Shown one piece after another: positions 37,327 through 46,382 of a stretch of DNA of 64,000 nt; positions within the stretch are counted from its first letter, which is position 1; each line of letters opens with the position of its first letter. The position numbers and the translations under genes were made by a program. The notes beneath the pieces are model-generated. The model saw only the letters and a program-made list of their open reading frames with translations. It was not told where the DNA came from and made no database searches. Source of the DNA: Salinibaculum rarum (lineage in GTDB: Archaea; Halobacteriota; Halobacteria; Halobacteriales; Haloarculaceae); assembly GCF_030505615.1 (NCBI RefSeq), contig NZ_CP129992.1, forward strand, positions 1-64,000, written 5' to 3'.

Positions 37327-37333
37327 TTTATGT

Positions 37334-37347
37334 AAGCCGGTGGAGGG
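37334..37347. other. attR core (3' end of tRNA-Thr)
   Basis: AAGCCGGTGGAGGG, identical to attL at 19660-19673. All but the first base lie inside the tRNA-Thr gene (discriminator, acceptor 3' strand and start of the T-stem). Integration therefore left the tRNA intact, as is usual for archaeal elements. Confidence 0.85.
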
Positions 37348-37409
37348 ATTTGAACCCTCGGCCTATTCCTTACGAAGGAATCGCTCTAGCCAGTCTGAGC
37401 TACACCGGC
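37335..37409 (-). tRNA. tRNA-Thr (CGU)
   Basis: A 75-base tRNA without intron. Acceptor GCCGGTG (37409-37403) pairs with CACCGGC; D-arm GCTC/GAGC; anticodon stem ATTCC/GGAAT with loop TTCGTAA, anticodon CGT (37374-37372); T-arm GAGGG/CCCTC with loop TTCAAAT; discriminator T. It reads ACG codons. The 3' end serves as the integration site of the element to its left. CCA not encoded. Confidence 0.96.
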
Positions 37410-37490
37410 AGACGGCGTCAGCGGTCTCCCGTGCGCACCTGTTTCTTGTACCGATAACCGCAATAAGGATTGCGAATCCGGACGGCCGGT

Positions 37491-38474
37491 TCAGTTCCGG
37501 CTGAGTCGCACGTCCAGCACGACGTTCAGTTCGTGTGGGGCGTACGAACGGACGGTGTGGCGCGTCTCGACGGTCACGTCGTAGTCCGGCGTTGCCGCCT
37601 CGCGAATCGCGCGCTCGCCGGGCCCGTACGGGTCGTCCTCGTGCTGGATGTCGTAGTAGTGAATCACACACTCCTCGCCGGCCAGCGCGACGGCCGTGTC
37701 GAGAAACTCGTCGGCGCTGTGTGGCAGATTCATCACGAGTCGCTCGGCCCAGCCCTCGTACTCGTCAGCGACCGCTCGAACGTCCCCGCAGATGGCTGTG
37801 ACGCGCTCGGTCACGTCGTTTCGCTCGGCGTTCTCGCGGAGATACTCGATAGCGTCGTCGTTGATGTCGACGCCGACGGCCGCCGCGCCGCGCTTTGCCG
37901 CCGGGACGACGAAAGGCCCGACCCCCGCGAACATATCGAAGACGTGCTCGCCCTCCCGGACCTGCTCGACGACGCGGTGGCGTTCGGTCGCCAGCCGCGG
38001 CGAGAAATACACCGTCGCGAGGTCGAGGGCAAACGAACAGCCGTACTCCCGGTGGACGGCCTCGGTTTCGGTCCCGGCGAGGACCTCCCAGTCCCGGACC
38101 CGCTCTGTCCCCTGAATCTTCGATGCACGGTTGAGGACGGATTTGACCGGGATGGCCGACTCCATCAGCGCGTCGGCAAGTGCCTGCGCGCGCTCGGGGT
38201 CGTCCTCGTCGACGATTGCGATGTCACCGAGGCGCTCGTAGGACGGGGAAAAGTCGAGCAGGTCAGCGGGCATCGTCTGTGTCTCCCGCTCGGGCATCTC
38301 GCGGTGCACCACGTCGTATGTCGCCGGCACAGCGTCGGCGTCGGTCACGGGCACGTACAGCCACCCGTCCTCGACCACGATTTCGTGGGCGTCGTCGACA
38401 ATGTCCAGTTCGGCCAGCGACGCGCGGGCCTGTTCGCCCGCCTCTCGCTCGACGCGAACGCACGGAACCGACAT
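37491..38474 (-). CDS. trm5: tRNA (guanine37-N1)-methyltransferase family protein (Trm5-type)
   Basis: A 327-aa class I SAM methyltransferase of the Trm5/TYW2 group. The N-terminal part (VPCVRVERE..) is the archaeal Trm5 D1-like region. The catalytic domain has FDMFAGVGPFVVPAA, GVDINDDAI and the family's active-site segment VMNLPHSADEFL. It methylates N1 of G37, needed for reading-frame accuracy, or works in the wyosine pathway as Taw22. Start ATG 38474; the longer upstream reading overlaps dphB antisense and is not credible. Confidence 0.9.
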   Translation of the reverse strand: MSVPCVRVEREAGEQARASLAELDIVDDAHEIVVEDGWLYVPVTDADAVPATYDVVHREMPERETQTMPADLLDFSPSYERLGDIAIVDEDDPERAQALADALMESAIPVKSVLNRASKIQGTERVRDWEVLAGTETEAVHREYGCSFALDLATVYFSPRLATERHRVVEQVREGEHVFDMFAGVGPFVVPAAKRGAAAVGVDINDDAIEYLRENAERNDVTERVTAICGDVRAVADEYEGWAERLVMNLPHSADEFLDTAVALAGEECVIHYYDIQHEDDPYGPGERAIREAATPDYDVTVETRHTVRSYAPHELNVVLDVRLSRN

Positions 38475-38549
38475 ACGAGTGAGTCTGTGACCGGGTGCGG
38501 TAAGCCTGACGTTCGGCGCGTTTATTCGCCTCGCCCACGAGTGGCGAGT

Positions 38550-39311
38550 ATGCTGACGTTCATCGGGCTCGGACTCTACGACGAGCGCTCGATTACGCTC
38601 CAGGGAAAAGACGCACTCGACGACGCCGACCAGGCGTTCGCCGAGTTCTACACCAGTTTTCTCGCCGGTGCGACCATCGACGAGGTCGAATCGGCCCACG
38701 ACATCGACATCACGGTTCGGGACCGCGCCGGCGTCGAACAGGACCCCGAGCCGATTCTCGACGCCGCCGAGAGCGGCCACGCCGCCTTTCTCACCGCCGG
38801 CGACCCGATGATTTCGACGACACACGTCGACCTCCGCCTGCGCGCTCTCGACCGCGGTATCGAGACGCGCGTCGTCCACGGCACCACCGCACAGACCGCC
38901 GCCAGTTCGCTCACGGGGCTCCAGAACTACCGCTTTGGGAAAGCCACCACACTCCCCTTCGAGCGCTCCCACGGCGGCGACGGCGTCCCCGCGAGCGTGC
39001 TCGAGACCATCGAAGCCAACACCGAGCGGGACCTCCACACGCTCGTCTACCTGGACATCGACCGGGAAAACGACGACTACATGACCGGCGACCACGCCGC
39101 AGACCTACTCAGCGAGGCTGGGCTCGACACACTCGGCGTCGTCGTCGCTCAGGCCGGCAGCGACGGCCCGACTGTCGTCGCCGACGACCTCTCAGACCTT
39201 GCCGAGCAGTCTTTCGGGGACCCACTTCACATGCTGGTGCTCCCTGGTGACCTTCACCCGCTCGAACGGGACGCACTCGAAGAACTCGCCGGCGCGCCGG
39301 TCGACACCTAG
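38550..39311 (+). CDS. dphB: Diphthine synthase
   Basis: A 253-aa SAM methyltransferase of the tetrapyrrole-methylase fold (TIGR00522 type), starting MLTFIGLGLYDERSIT and containing GDPMISTTHVDLRLRA and LVLPGDLHPLERDALE. It methylates the precursor on a His of elongation factor 2 in diphthamide synthesis. The two haloarchaeal acidic extensions are normal. Stop overlaps the artA stop by 4 bp in convergent orientation. Confidence 0.95.
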   Translation: MLTFIGLGLYDERSITLQGKDALDDADQAFAEFYTSFLAGATIDEVESAHDIDITVRDRAGVEQDPEPILDAAESGHAAFLTAGDPMISTTHVDLRLRALDRGIETRVVHGTTAQTAASSLTGLQNYRFGKATTLPFERSHGGDGVPASVLETIEANTERDLHTLVYLDIDRENDDYMTGDHAADLLSEAGLDTLGVVVAQAGSDGPTVVADDLSDLAEQSFGDPLHMLVLPGDLHPLERDALEELAGAPVDT

Positions 39312-40309
39312 GCGGGGTCGCTCTCTGGCGGCACAAAGCCGAGGGCGTCCTGCAGGTCGTACTCCTGTCGGGTGAGCACGTAGAGGACGTCCTCGATTAT
39401 CGACAGCACTTCGGGGAGTTCGCGCACGACGAGCCACGTGATGACCACGAGCGCGACCACGGAGAGTCCCTGTGCGACGATTCGGTCCGAAATGATGTAG
39501 GAGACCTGCCACTGAGACTCCAGCGAGAACACCGCCATGACCACGTCGGGGAAGAAGTTCGTCATCTGGTTCCCGAACGTAATCCCGATGAAGACGTTCC
39601 GGAAGAGGTTCAACACGTAGATAACCGGAATCGACACCGCGAGCGCGCGGAGTTTCCGTTCGGCCGGCGCCCGGACGGCCAGGATGAGGCCGATGAAAAT
39701 CGCCATGCTCCCGATGCCAGTACAGGCCATCACGATGGTGTAGGTGAGCACCGGCTGTTCCATGTACCCGATGTCAGACGTATCGAAGACGAAGGTACTC
39801 CGGAAGGGATTGCTCTTCTTTGCGATGTTGACCGTCGACCCGTCGGGGTACGTGAGCGTCGTCCCGTCGACGACCTGCGGGGAGTAGCCGAGCAACTGCA
39901 TCAGGAACTCGGTCTGGCGGGTCACCGACTCGATGAGCAGCTGATTGACCACCGGCACGGAGACGGCCGAAAAGTAGACCACGCCCATGATGGCGATAGC
40001 TCGGGAGAGGACGAAAAGCGAGTCACGGCCCCGCCAGAGTAGCGCACCAATATAAATTGCGAGCGGGATGGCGATGAGGCTGCCGAGTCCCTCGACGATG
40101 CTGCGCTGGACGAAAATGAAGTGGTGGACAAGCGACAGCCAGAAGACGCCGAAGATACCCCACGCGAGCGCGACTGCCGGTCGGGCGTACTCGCGGTCGT
40201 AGTACTCCAGTATGGCCCCGAACAGAAAGAGCCCGATAGCCATCCACCCGAGCGGCGTCGAATACGCGCCAAAGGCGTCGAGGCCCGCCCAGAGCTGGTC
40301 GAGTATCAC
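39308..40309 (-). CDS. artA: Archaeosortase A
   Basis: Membrane cysteine transpeptidase of the exosortase/archaeosortase superfamily that processes PGF-CTERM proteins such as the S-layer glycoprotein and attaches them to lipid. 333 aa, about eight helices. Catalytic residues are visible: Cys196 (MACTGIGSM), Arg237 (LFRNVF) and Arg276 (ISDRIV). These are uniformly 23 residues beyond the positions given for Haloferax volcanii ArtA (C173, R214, R253), from memory. Start ATG 40309. Confidence 0.93.
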   Translation of the reverse strand: MILDQLWAGLDAFGAYSTPLGWMAIGLFLFGAILEYYDREYARPAVALAWGIFGVFWLSLVHHFIFVQRSIVEGLGSLIAIPLAIYIGALLWRGRDSLFVLSRAIAIMGVVYFSAVSVPVVNQLLIESVTRQTEFLMQLLGYSPQVVDGTTLTYPDGSTVNIAKKSNPFRSTFVFDTSDIGYMEQPVLTYTIVMACTGIGSMAIFIGLILAVRAPAERKLRALAVSIPVIYVLNLFRNVFIGITFGNQMTNFFPDVVMAVFSLESQWQVSYIISDRIVAQGLSVVALVVITWLVVRELPEVLSIIEDVLYVLTRQEYDLQDALGFVPPESDPA

Positions 40310-40420
40310 TGCCAGCCTGTATGGCGATACGAAATATATGTCTTGTCGTTACGGGTACGACCGCCACAGAAGCGCCGGGAGCGACACAGCAGATGCTCCA
40401 CCCGGCAAAATAGATTCCTT

Positions 40421-41176
40421 CTATCGCTCGACGAGTTCGATTTCGTGCCCGTCGCAGTCTTTCGTGAAGGCGTACTTGTTGTCACAGCTCTCGGGGTCCC
40501 GATAGTCCTCGGCGTGTCGACCCATCAGCGTCGCCCAGTACGCCTGGAGGTCGTCTGCGCGCACGGCCACGTGACCCCACGCGTCACCGAAGTCGTAGGT
40601 GCGCCCGTCGTAGTTGTAGGTGAGTTCGACGGACATCGCCTCGTCGGGGGCGTCGCCGGGTTTCAGGAAGTATAGCGCAAAGTCCTCGAACTCCTCGCGG
40701 CGAAAGAGGTCGTAATCGAGCTTTCGCGTGTACCAGCCGATTGCCTCGTCGGCGTCCTCGATGCGAAGCATGGTGTGGTCGAGACTCCACTTTGCGCCGT
40801 GGTCGCGCTCGACCAGTTCGATTTCGTGGCCGTCGGGGTCGGTGACGAAGGCGTAGGAACCACCGCAGGAGTCGGGGTCGCGGTAGTCGGAGACGCCCTC
40901 ATCGAGGAGTTGGTCGTAGGCGTCGTACACGTCGCGCACACGCACGGCGACATGGCCCCAGGCGTCGCCGAAATCGTAGGTCCGACCGTCGTGGTTGTAC
41001 GTGAGTTCGAGGAAGGCACCGTCCTCGTGGGCGTCGGGTGCCTGCAGGTAGACGTTGGTGAAGGTGTCGGCCTCCCAGCGGCCGACTTCCTCGTAGCCAA
41101 AGTGTGTCTTGTACCAGTCGAGCGATTCGTCGAGGTCTTCGACGCGCATCATGACGTGGTCGAGTGTTCCGCTCAT
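40421..41176 (-). CDS. Two-domain VOC (glyoxalase-like) protein
   Basis: 251 aa made of two similar halves, each starting with LDH(T/V)M(L/M)R(I/V)ED and ending in DGHEIELVER, with the repeated segment GRTYDFGDAWGHVAVR. Each half is one vicinal-oxygen-chelate domain of two beta-alpha-beta-beta-beta modules. Likely a lactoylglutathione lyase-like or dioxygenase-like metal enzyme; substrate unknown. The internal repeat points to an old duplication. Confidence 0.9.
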   Translation of the reverse strand: MSGTLDHVMMRVEDLDESLDWYKTHFGYEEVGRWEADTFTNVYLQAPDAHEDGAFLELTYNHDGRTYDFGDAWGHVAVRVRDVYDAYDQLLDEGVSDYRDPDSCGGSYAFVTDPDGHEIELVERDHGAKWSLDHTMLRIEDADEAIGWYTRKLDYDLFRREEFEDFALYFLKPGDAPDEAMSVELTYNYDGRTYDFGDAWGHVAVRADDLQAYWATLMGRHAEDYRDPESCDNKYAFTKDCDGHEIELVER

Positions 41177-41218
41177 AGCGGGGAGATGGGGCCGGCGGAC
41201 GAAAAGCGTACTGTCTGG

Positions 41219-41653
41219 CTACTGACTCGCTGGCGCGAGGTCGCGGAGCGTCTTCCAGTCGAACCACCAGACGACGGTCCAGCACAGGAGCGTGCCAAGC
41301 GGGACCGCGAACGTGTAGTTGCGCCGGGAGAATCCCCACGCGAAGGACAACTGGGTGAGTCCGACGATGACCAGCAACAGTGCAGTCACGCGGCGGTCCT
41401 CCCGGTCGAAGAGAATCCCCGAGATGGCGCTGGCGATGGCGAGCACGTAGATGCCGACGCCGAGTGGCCACGCTTCGAGAAACTGCGGGAGCCCCCGCGT
41501 GTACACGGTGACGTACGTGACGATGTCGGTCAGGTAGAACGGCTGTGGGTCGACGAGGCCGAAGGCGAACACGAGCGTGAGTTCGTCGCCGGCGAAAACC
41601 AGCGACCACGGGAGAAGTCCGACCGCGAGAATCGCGGCGAGTCGCCGGTTCAT
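41219..41653 (-). CDS. Four-helix membrane protein (TIGR04206-like)
   Basis: A 144-aa protein with a signal-like start (NRRLAAILAVGLLPWSLVFAG) and about four hydrophobic segments, and a Trp-rich end (TVVWWFDWKTL). I recall a haloarchaeal family TIGR04206 of this type, without known function. Its ATG overlaps the stop of the Drg GTPase gene (41650-41653), so the two are translationally coupled. Confidence 0.75.
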   Translation of the reverse strand: MNRRLAAILAVGLLPWSLVFAGDELTLVFAFGLVDPQPFYLTDIVTYVTVYTRGLPQFLEAWPLGVGIYVLAIASAISGILFDREDRRVTALLLVIVGLTQLSFAWGFSRRNYTFAVPLGTLLCWTVVWWFDWKTLRDLAPASQ

Positions 41654-42762
41654 TTCCGGCGGAGGATACGGAGTACGTCCTCGTCGGCCAGTTCGTGGTC
41701 CATCCCGACCTGCTGGTCGTCGTGTTTGGCACTCGACCCGGAGACACGCGCAAAGCGGAATCGCTCTTTGAACTCCCCGCCGAGTTTCTCACAGGCGTCC
41801 TCGACGGTGTCACCCTCGCGGAGCATCAGCGGCTCCTCGCGGTCGACGCCTCGACCGGGTTTGTCCATGTAGATTCGGATGAGACCGAGTTCTTCCCAGA
41901 TGGTCTCTTTGAGCGCGTCCAGTCCTTTTTCTTCCTCGGCGCTGATGAAGATGGCCTCGTCGGGGTCGATGTCGTGTTCACGGAGGTTTTCCTCGACGGT
42001 CGGGAGGTAGTCCGGTTCGATGAGGTCGGCCTTGTTGACGGTCACGAGAGAAGGAACGTACTCGCGGTTGTCCATCACGCCGTCGATGAGCCGGTCGATG
42101 TCGAGTTGCTCGCCGACGGTCACGTCCGCGTTGACGTAGCCGCGTTCGCGGAGGACGTCGGTGACCGTCTCCTCGTCCAAATCGAGGTCGACGCTGGCGT
42201 TGACGGTGATGCCGTCCTTGTGTTTTTTCCGGACTGACACCCGCGGTGGCTCCTGGTCGAGCCGGATGCCGTTCTTGTAGAGTTCCTCGTAGAGGCGCTG
42301 GTACTGCTCGATTTCGAACACAGAGAGGACGAAGACGACGAGGTCTGCGGTCCGGACGACCGAGAGGACCGCCTGGCCGTCACCGCGACCGCCCGCCGCG
42401 CCTTCGATGAGCCCCGGCACGTCGAGCATCTGGATGTTCGCGCCGCGGTATTTGAGCATCCCGGGGTTGACATCGAGGGTCGTAAACTCGTAGGAGCCGA
42501 CCTCGCTGTCGGCGTTCGTGAGGCTGTTCAACAGCGTGGACTTGCCGACGCTGGGGAAGCCTACGAGTGCCACGGTCGCGTCGCCGTGTTTCTCGACAGC
42601 GTATCCCGGCCCACCGCCGGAGGAGGATTGCTGTTTCTCCAGTTCTTCTTTCTTCTCGGCGAGTTTGGCCTTCAGTCGGCCGATGTGGGCCTCCGTGGAC
42701 TTGTTGTAGGGCGTGCTGGCGATTTCCTCTTCGAGTTCGCGAATCTCGTCTTCGAGGCCCAT
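41650..42762 (-). CDS. Drg/OBG-type GTPase with TGS domain
   Basis: A 370-aa GTP-binding protein of the developmentally regulated GTPase (Drg) group, linked to ribosome and translation. An N-terminal helical region (KLAEKKEELEKQ) precedes the G domain with GFPSVGKST, DVPGLIEGAAGG and NKADLIE. A Drg-specific insertion and the C-terminal TGS domain (LIRIYMDKPGRG...EKLGGEFKERF) follow. Complete and standard length. Coupled to the small membrane protein behind it. Confidence 0.94.
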   Translation of the reverse strand: MGLEDEIRELEEEIASTPYNKSTEAHIGRLKAKLAEKKEELEKQQSSSGGGPGYAVEKHGDATVALVGFPSVGKSTLLNSLTNADSEVGSYEFTTLDVNPGMLKYRGANIQMLDVPGLIEGAAGGRGDGQAVLSVVRTADLVVFVLSVFEIEQYQRLYEELYKNGIRLDQEPPRVSVRKKHKDGITVNASVDLDLDEETVTDVLRERGYVNADVTVGEQLDIDRLIDGVMDNREYVPSLVTVNKADLIEPDYLPTVEENLREHDIDPDEAIFISAEEEKGLDALKETIWEELGLIRIYMDKPGRGVDREEPLMLREGDTVEDACEKLGGEFKERFRFARVSGSSAKHDDQQVGMDHELADEDVLRILRRK

Positions 42763-42818
42763 TATCCCAGTCTCGGCCGTCCACCCTCAATAGGGTTTTC
42801 GTCCTGACCGGGAGACGC

Positions 42819-43469
42819 TCAGCCACGCATCAGGTTCATGACTTCGTCGATGACCGCGGGTTCGGCCGCGACGACATAGGACTCGCCGGGTTCGAGAACC
42901 GTCTCGGGACCGGCGATGGTGTTCCCGGCCGCATCGGAGACGAACAGACTCCCCGTCGGGAGTGCGATGTCGCTCAGCGTCTTGCCCGCGACGGGCGCGC
43001 CCTCGGCGACGTGGACCTCGAGGATGTCGAGTTCGCCGGTCACGTCCGCCAGTGAGCTTACGTCGGACTCGATTGCGTTGACCGCCGCGCGTGCCCCCGC
43101 CCGCTCGGGGAAGATGACCTCGTCGACAAAGCGGTCGAACTCGTTGCCTGCCTCTCGCTCGGTCCTGACGACTGTCTGAACGTCTGTTCCCATGTCCTTG
43201 ACCATCATGCCAATCGCGAGATTCGTCCCAGTGTCGTTGGTGAGGGCGGCGACCACGTCCGTCCGGTCGAGGTCTGCCTGTTCGAGGATAGTCGGCCGGG
43301 CCGCATCGCCCGTGATGACGGTCGCGACGTACTCGTCGCTGATTTCGTCCGCGCGCTCGGCGTCGGCTTCGATGACCACGACATCGTGACCGCGGTCGTC
43401 GAGCAGGTGTGCGACGCGGCGACCGACACGACCGCCACCCGCAATCACGACTCGGAAGTTTCCGTCCAT
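42819..43469 (-). CDS. trkA: TrkA-type potassium uptake regulatory protein (RCK N and C domains)
   Basis: A 216-aa regulator of K+ uptake. The Rossmann RCK-N domain holds IAGGGRVGRRVA and binds NAD or ATP. A RCK-C (TrkA-C) domain from about residue 130 carries the LPTGSLFVSDAAG...LEPGESYVV pattern. It would control a TrkH or amino-acid/K+ transporter. It lies 3 bp downstream of the APC permease stop, on the same strand, so the pair looks like an operon. Confidence 0.92.
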   Translation of the reverse strand: MDGNFRVVIAGGGRVGRRVAHLLDDRGHDVVVIEADAERADEISDEYVATVITGDAARPTILEQADLDRTDVVAALTNDTGTNLAIGMMVKDMGTDVQTVVRTEREAGNEFDRFVDEVIFPERAGARAAVNAIESDVSSLADVTGELDILEVHVAEGAPVAGKTLSDIALPTGSLFVSDAAGNTIAGPETVLEPGESYVVAAEPAVIDEVMNLMRG

Positions 43470-43472
43470 AGG

Positions 43473-44942
43473 TTAGGTCTCGCCTCCCTCGGCAATAGGA
43501 CTGTCCGTGTTGTCGTGGTCGGTGGCCGCTCGTCGGCGTGCGCGCAGTCCGTAGAACGCACCGACGCCGACCAGAATCCAACTCCCACTCAGCAAGAGCG
43601 CGAGCGGGTCGGTCTGAACGAGGTAGACGATCAGTACGACGGTGAGCACGGAGTTGAGGACGATGCCGAGAACTGCCGGAATCGGGTAGTAGGGCATCTC
43701 GTAGGGCCGGTTCATGTTCGGGCGCTCCCGGCGGAGTTTGATGACCGCACCGTTGACGATGATAAAGGACAGCAAGAAGAACAGACTCGACATGTTACCC
43801 GCGCTCTGGGTCGGCAACGCGACCGAGGCGAGCATCACGACGGCGCTGGCGAGGATAGCGAGGAACGGCGTCCCGTAGCGGTGGTGGATGTTCCCGAACC
43901 GGCGGAGGAGTTGTCCCTCCCGGCCCATCGAGAAGGCCACGCGCGAGGAGGCGATGACGACCGCGTTGAGCGCGGTCAGCGTCGAGAAGACGGCCCCGAA
44001 GACGATGAGCGCGCCGCCGTTCTGGATGATTGGCAGCCCCGTCGGCATGAACGAGGTGGCTGCCGCAGCGATACCGGCCTCGCCGGCCGCGGCCAGCCCC
44101 TCTGCGCCGAGCGTTCCGATAGCGACGACGACGACCAGCATGTAGACGATGACGGTCGCGACCAGACTGAAGAAAATCGCCTTCGGGATGTTCTCGCGTG
44201 GATTCTCCACCTCTTCGGTGACAGTCGTGATGAGGTCGTACCCCTCGAAGGCGATGAAGGTCAGCCCCATCGCCGGGAGAATACTCGCCGGTGACTTGCT
44301 GTCGGGAAAGAGCGGGTCGAAGTTCTGGAGCGTAAAGCTCGTCTCACCGCCCGCGTTGACCGAGAGGAAGCCGAAGACGACGAAGACGACTAGAATGGAG
44401 ACTTTGATAATCGTAAAGATGGTCTCGGCGCTCCCGCTTGCGGCCGTCGAGACGGCGTTGAGACCGACCAGTCCCCCGACGGCGACGAGCGCCAAGCCGA
44501 CTTTCGCCGGAATCGCGACGGAAAGCAGCGGGACCGCGAGCGCACCGACCTCACCCGGCGCGGCAGTAACGCCGTAGACGTGGAGCAGTTCGAGGAAGTT
44601 CGGCGCGAAACCGAGCGCGTAGAGTGCGCCGGCAATCATGTAGGCAAACCAGAGCATCCAGCCCATGATGAACGACGGGAGGTCGGCGAAGATTTCGCGG
44701 ACGAACGCGTAGCCGCCACCGGACTTGGGAATCGCCGAGGCGAGTTCCGCATACGAGAGGCCGGTAAAGGCAGTGACGACACCGTTCAACACGAACACGA
44801 GAATCGCGGCAGGACCGGCGATTTCGGCGGCAAGCCCGGTCAACACGAAGATACCGGCCCCTATCATCGCGCCCATTCCAATCATCGTCGCGTCCAGCAA
44901 GCCGAGCTCGGCCGCGGGAGCGCGTTCGCCGCTACTACTCAT
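43473..44942 (-). CDS. APC-superfamily amino acid permease
   Basis: A 489-aa transporter with twelve helices. Signature features are GAMIGAGIFVLTG in helix 1 (GxGIF-like), SYAELASAIPKSGGGYAFVRE after it, and FEGYDLITTVTEEVENPREN in the loop before helix 7. Substrate not certain. Chosen ATG 44942 (MSSSGERAPA), because the upstream reading to 45026 adds a non-conserved leader. Paired with trkA, which may regulate it. Confidence 0.9.
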   Translation of the reverse strand: MSSSGERAPAAELGLLDATMIGMGAMIGAGIFVLTGLAAEIAGPAAILVFVLNGVVTAFTGLSYAELASAIPKSGGGYAFVREIFADLPSFIMGWMLWFAYMIAGALYALGFAPNFLELLHVYGVTAAPGEVGALAVPLLSVAIPAKVGLALVAVGGLVGLNAVSTAASGSAETIFTIIKVSILVVFVVFGFLSVNAGGETSFTLQNFDPLFPDSKSPASILPAMGLTFIAFEGYDLITTVTEEVENPRENIPKAIFFSLVATVIVYMLVVVVAIGTLGAEGLAAAGEAGIAAAATSFMPTGLPIIQNGGALIVFGAVFSTLTALNAVVIASSRVAFSMGREGQLLRRFGNIHHRYGTPFLAILASAVVMLASVALPTQSAGNMSSLFFLLSFIIVNGAVIKLRRERPNMNRPYEMPYYPIPAVLGIVLNSVLTVVLIVYLVQTDPLALLLSGSWILVGVGAFYGLRARRRAATDHDNTDSPIAEGGET

Positions 44943-45034
44943 TGCCTGCCTACTCTGTCCCAAGCCGGTTAGGTTTTGCGAGTCCGCTCTGGCACCTGCC
45001 GTGTCCTTTTGCCCGTTGGACCCCACATCGACGT

Positions 45035-46309
45035 ATGAAGCGCCGTCAGTTCCTCACTGTTGCCGCGCTGGCCGGAGTCGCCGGCTGTGGCGGCCACACC
45101 GGAGGAGAAAGCGGGAGTCTCCCTGGCACCCCCGAGGAAGTCGCGCTCGAAACGCTCGCAAGCGGACTCTCCGGCCCGCTCGACGTTGCTTTCGTTCCCG
45201 ACGCCGACCAGCGATACGTCGCCGAACAGCGCGGTCTGGTCCGGGTCCACGACGGAGACAGTCTGCGTTCCTCGCCACTCCTCGACCTGCGAGACACCGT
45301 CGTCGCCGGCGGCGAACAGGGACTGCTCGGCATCGCGCTCCACCCCGAGTTTGCCGACAACCGCCGGCTGTTCGTCCGCTACTCTGCCCCGTCCAGAGCA
45401 GGAACACCGAGCGAGTACAGCCACACGTTCGTGCTCTCGGAATTTCGCGTCAGCGACGACGGGCAGTCAGTCCGGGCCGGGTCAGAGCGGACCATCATGG
45501 AGATACCCCAGCCACAGGCCAACCACAACGCGGGCGCCATCGTGTTCGGCCCCGACGGGTCCCTCTTTGTCGCTGTCGGCGACGGCGGTGCCGGGGGCGA
45601 CCAGGGCCGCGGTCACGTCGAAGACTGGTACGACGGCGTCGCCGGCGGCAACGGCCAGGACGTGACCGAAAACCTGCTCGGGAGCATCCTCCGAATCGAC
45701 GTAGACACTGACGCCGAAAGATACGCCGTCCCCGACGACAACCCGCTCGTCCGCCGCGACGGACTGGGCGAACACTACGCGTGGGGACTGCGCAACCCCT
45801 GGCGACTTGCCTTCGACGGCGAGACACTCTACGCCGGCGACGTGGGGCAGAGTCGCTACGAGGAACTCGACCGCATCGAGAAGGGCGGCAACTACGGCTG
45901 GAACGTCAAAGAGGGAACCCACTGTTACGAATCCGACGCCTGTCCGGACAGGACACCAGACAGCGTGCGCGGGGGCGAGCGCCTGCGCGACCCCATCGTC
46001 GAGTACCCCCACTCCGGCGCTCCCGTCAGTGGCGTCTCGATTATCGCGGGAAACGTCTACCGCGGGACCGACCTGCCGGGCCTCGATGGAACCTTCGTCT
46101 TCGGTGATTATCTGGCCAAAGGCGAACTGTTCGTCGCTTCGCCGTCCGACGACGGACTCTGGGACACCGGCGTCCTCCCCGTCGTCGCTGACGACGCTGG
46201 CAAACTGCAACAGCTCCGAGCGTTCGGACGCGAGAACGGCGAGCTGTACGTTCTCAGCGTTGGTAACGAGGGTGGCGGCCTCCACCGACTCGCTGCGGCC
46301 GGCGAGTGA
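45035..46309 (+). CDS. PQQ-dependent sugar dehydrogenase, Tat lipoprotein
   Basis: A 424-aa beta-propeller of the soluble aldose sugar dehydrogenase (YliI/GdhB) family. It starts with a Tat signal MKRRQFLTVAALAG and lipobox AGCG (Cys18), so it is probably exported folded and lipid-anchored. Propeller motifs include EQGLLGIALHP, NHNAGAIVFGPDGSLFVAVGDGG, YAWGLRNPWRLAFD and GGNYGWNVKEG, the last near the PQQ and calcium sites. Such enzymes oxidise sugars to lactones and pass electrons to the respiratory chain. Divergent from the APC permease. Confidence 0.92.
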   Translation: MKRRQFLTVAALAGVAGCGGHTGGESGSLPGTPEEVALETLASGLSGPLDVAFVPDADQRYVAEQRGLVRVHDGDSLRSSPLLDLRDTVVAGGEQGLLGIALHPEFADNRRLFVRYSAPSRAGTPSEYSHTFVLSEFRVSDDGQSVRAGSERTIMEIPQPQANHNAGAIVFGPDGSLFVAVGDGGAGGDQGRGHVEDWYDGVAGGNGQDVTENLLGSILRIDVDTDAERYAVPDDNPLVRRDGLGEHYAWGLRNPWRLAFDGETLYAGDVGQSRYEELDRIEKGGNYGWNVKEGTHCYESDACPDRTPDSVRGGERLRDPIVEYPHSGAPVSGVSIIAGNVYRGTDLPGLDGTFVFGDYLAKGELFVASPSDDGLWDTGVLPVVADDAGKLQQLRAFGRENGELYVLSVGNEGGGLHRLAAAGE

Positions 46310-46382
46310 GCCCTGCCAGGGGATGTGACCGACCAGAGTGTACTTCGACACACATATACTCGGCGCGCTGTCAATAACGATA

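Larger units (their letters stand above)
19660..37347. mobile_element. 17.7-kb integrated element in tRNA-Thr(CGU)
   Basis: Bounded by the identical 14-bp cores at 19660-19673 and 37334-37347. It holds an integrase next to attL, virus/plasmid-like small ORFs, a PrimPol-SF3 replication protein, an origin-like region, a surface-glycan cargo, an IS1595-type insertion and a decayed restriction gene next to attR. The cargo is AT-rich, while the replicase and the attR-side relic are GC-rich, so the element is a mosaic. No capsid gene is recognisable, so it is more like an integrative plasmid or satellite than a full provirus. Confidence 0.85.

Noticed and set aside
37491..39095. Trm5-type gene extended to 534 codons
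   Set aside because: The extra part is antisense to dphB; the family start is at 38474.
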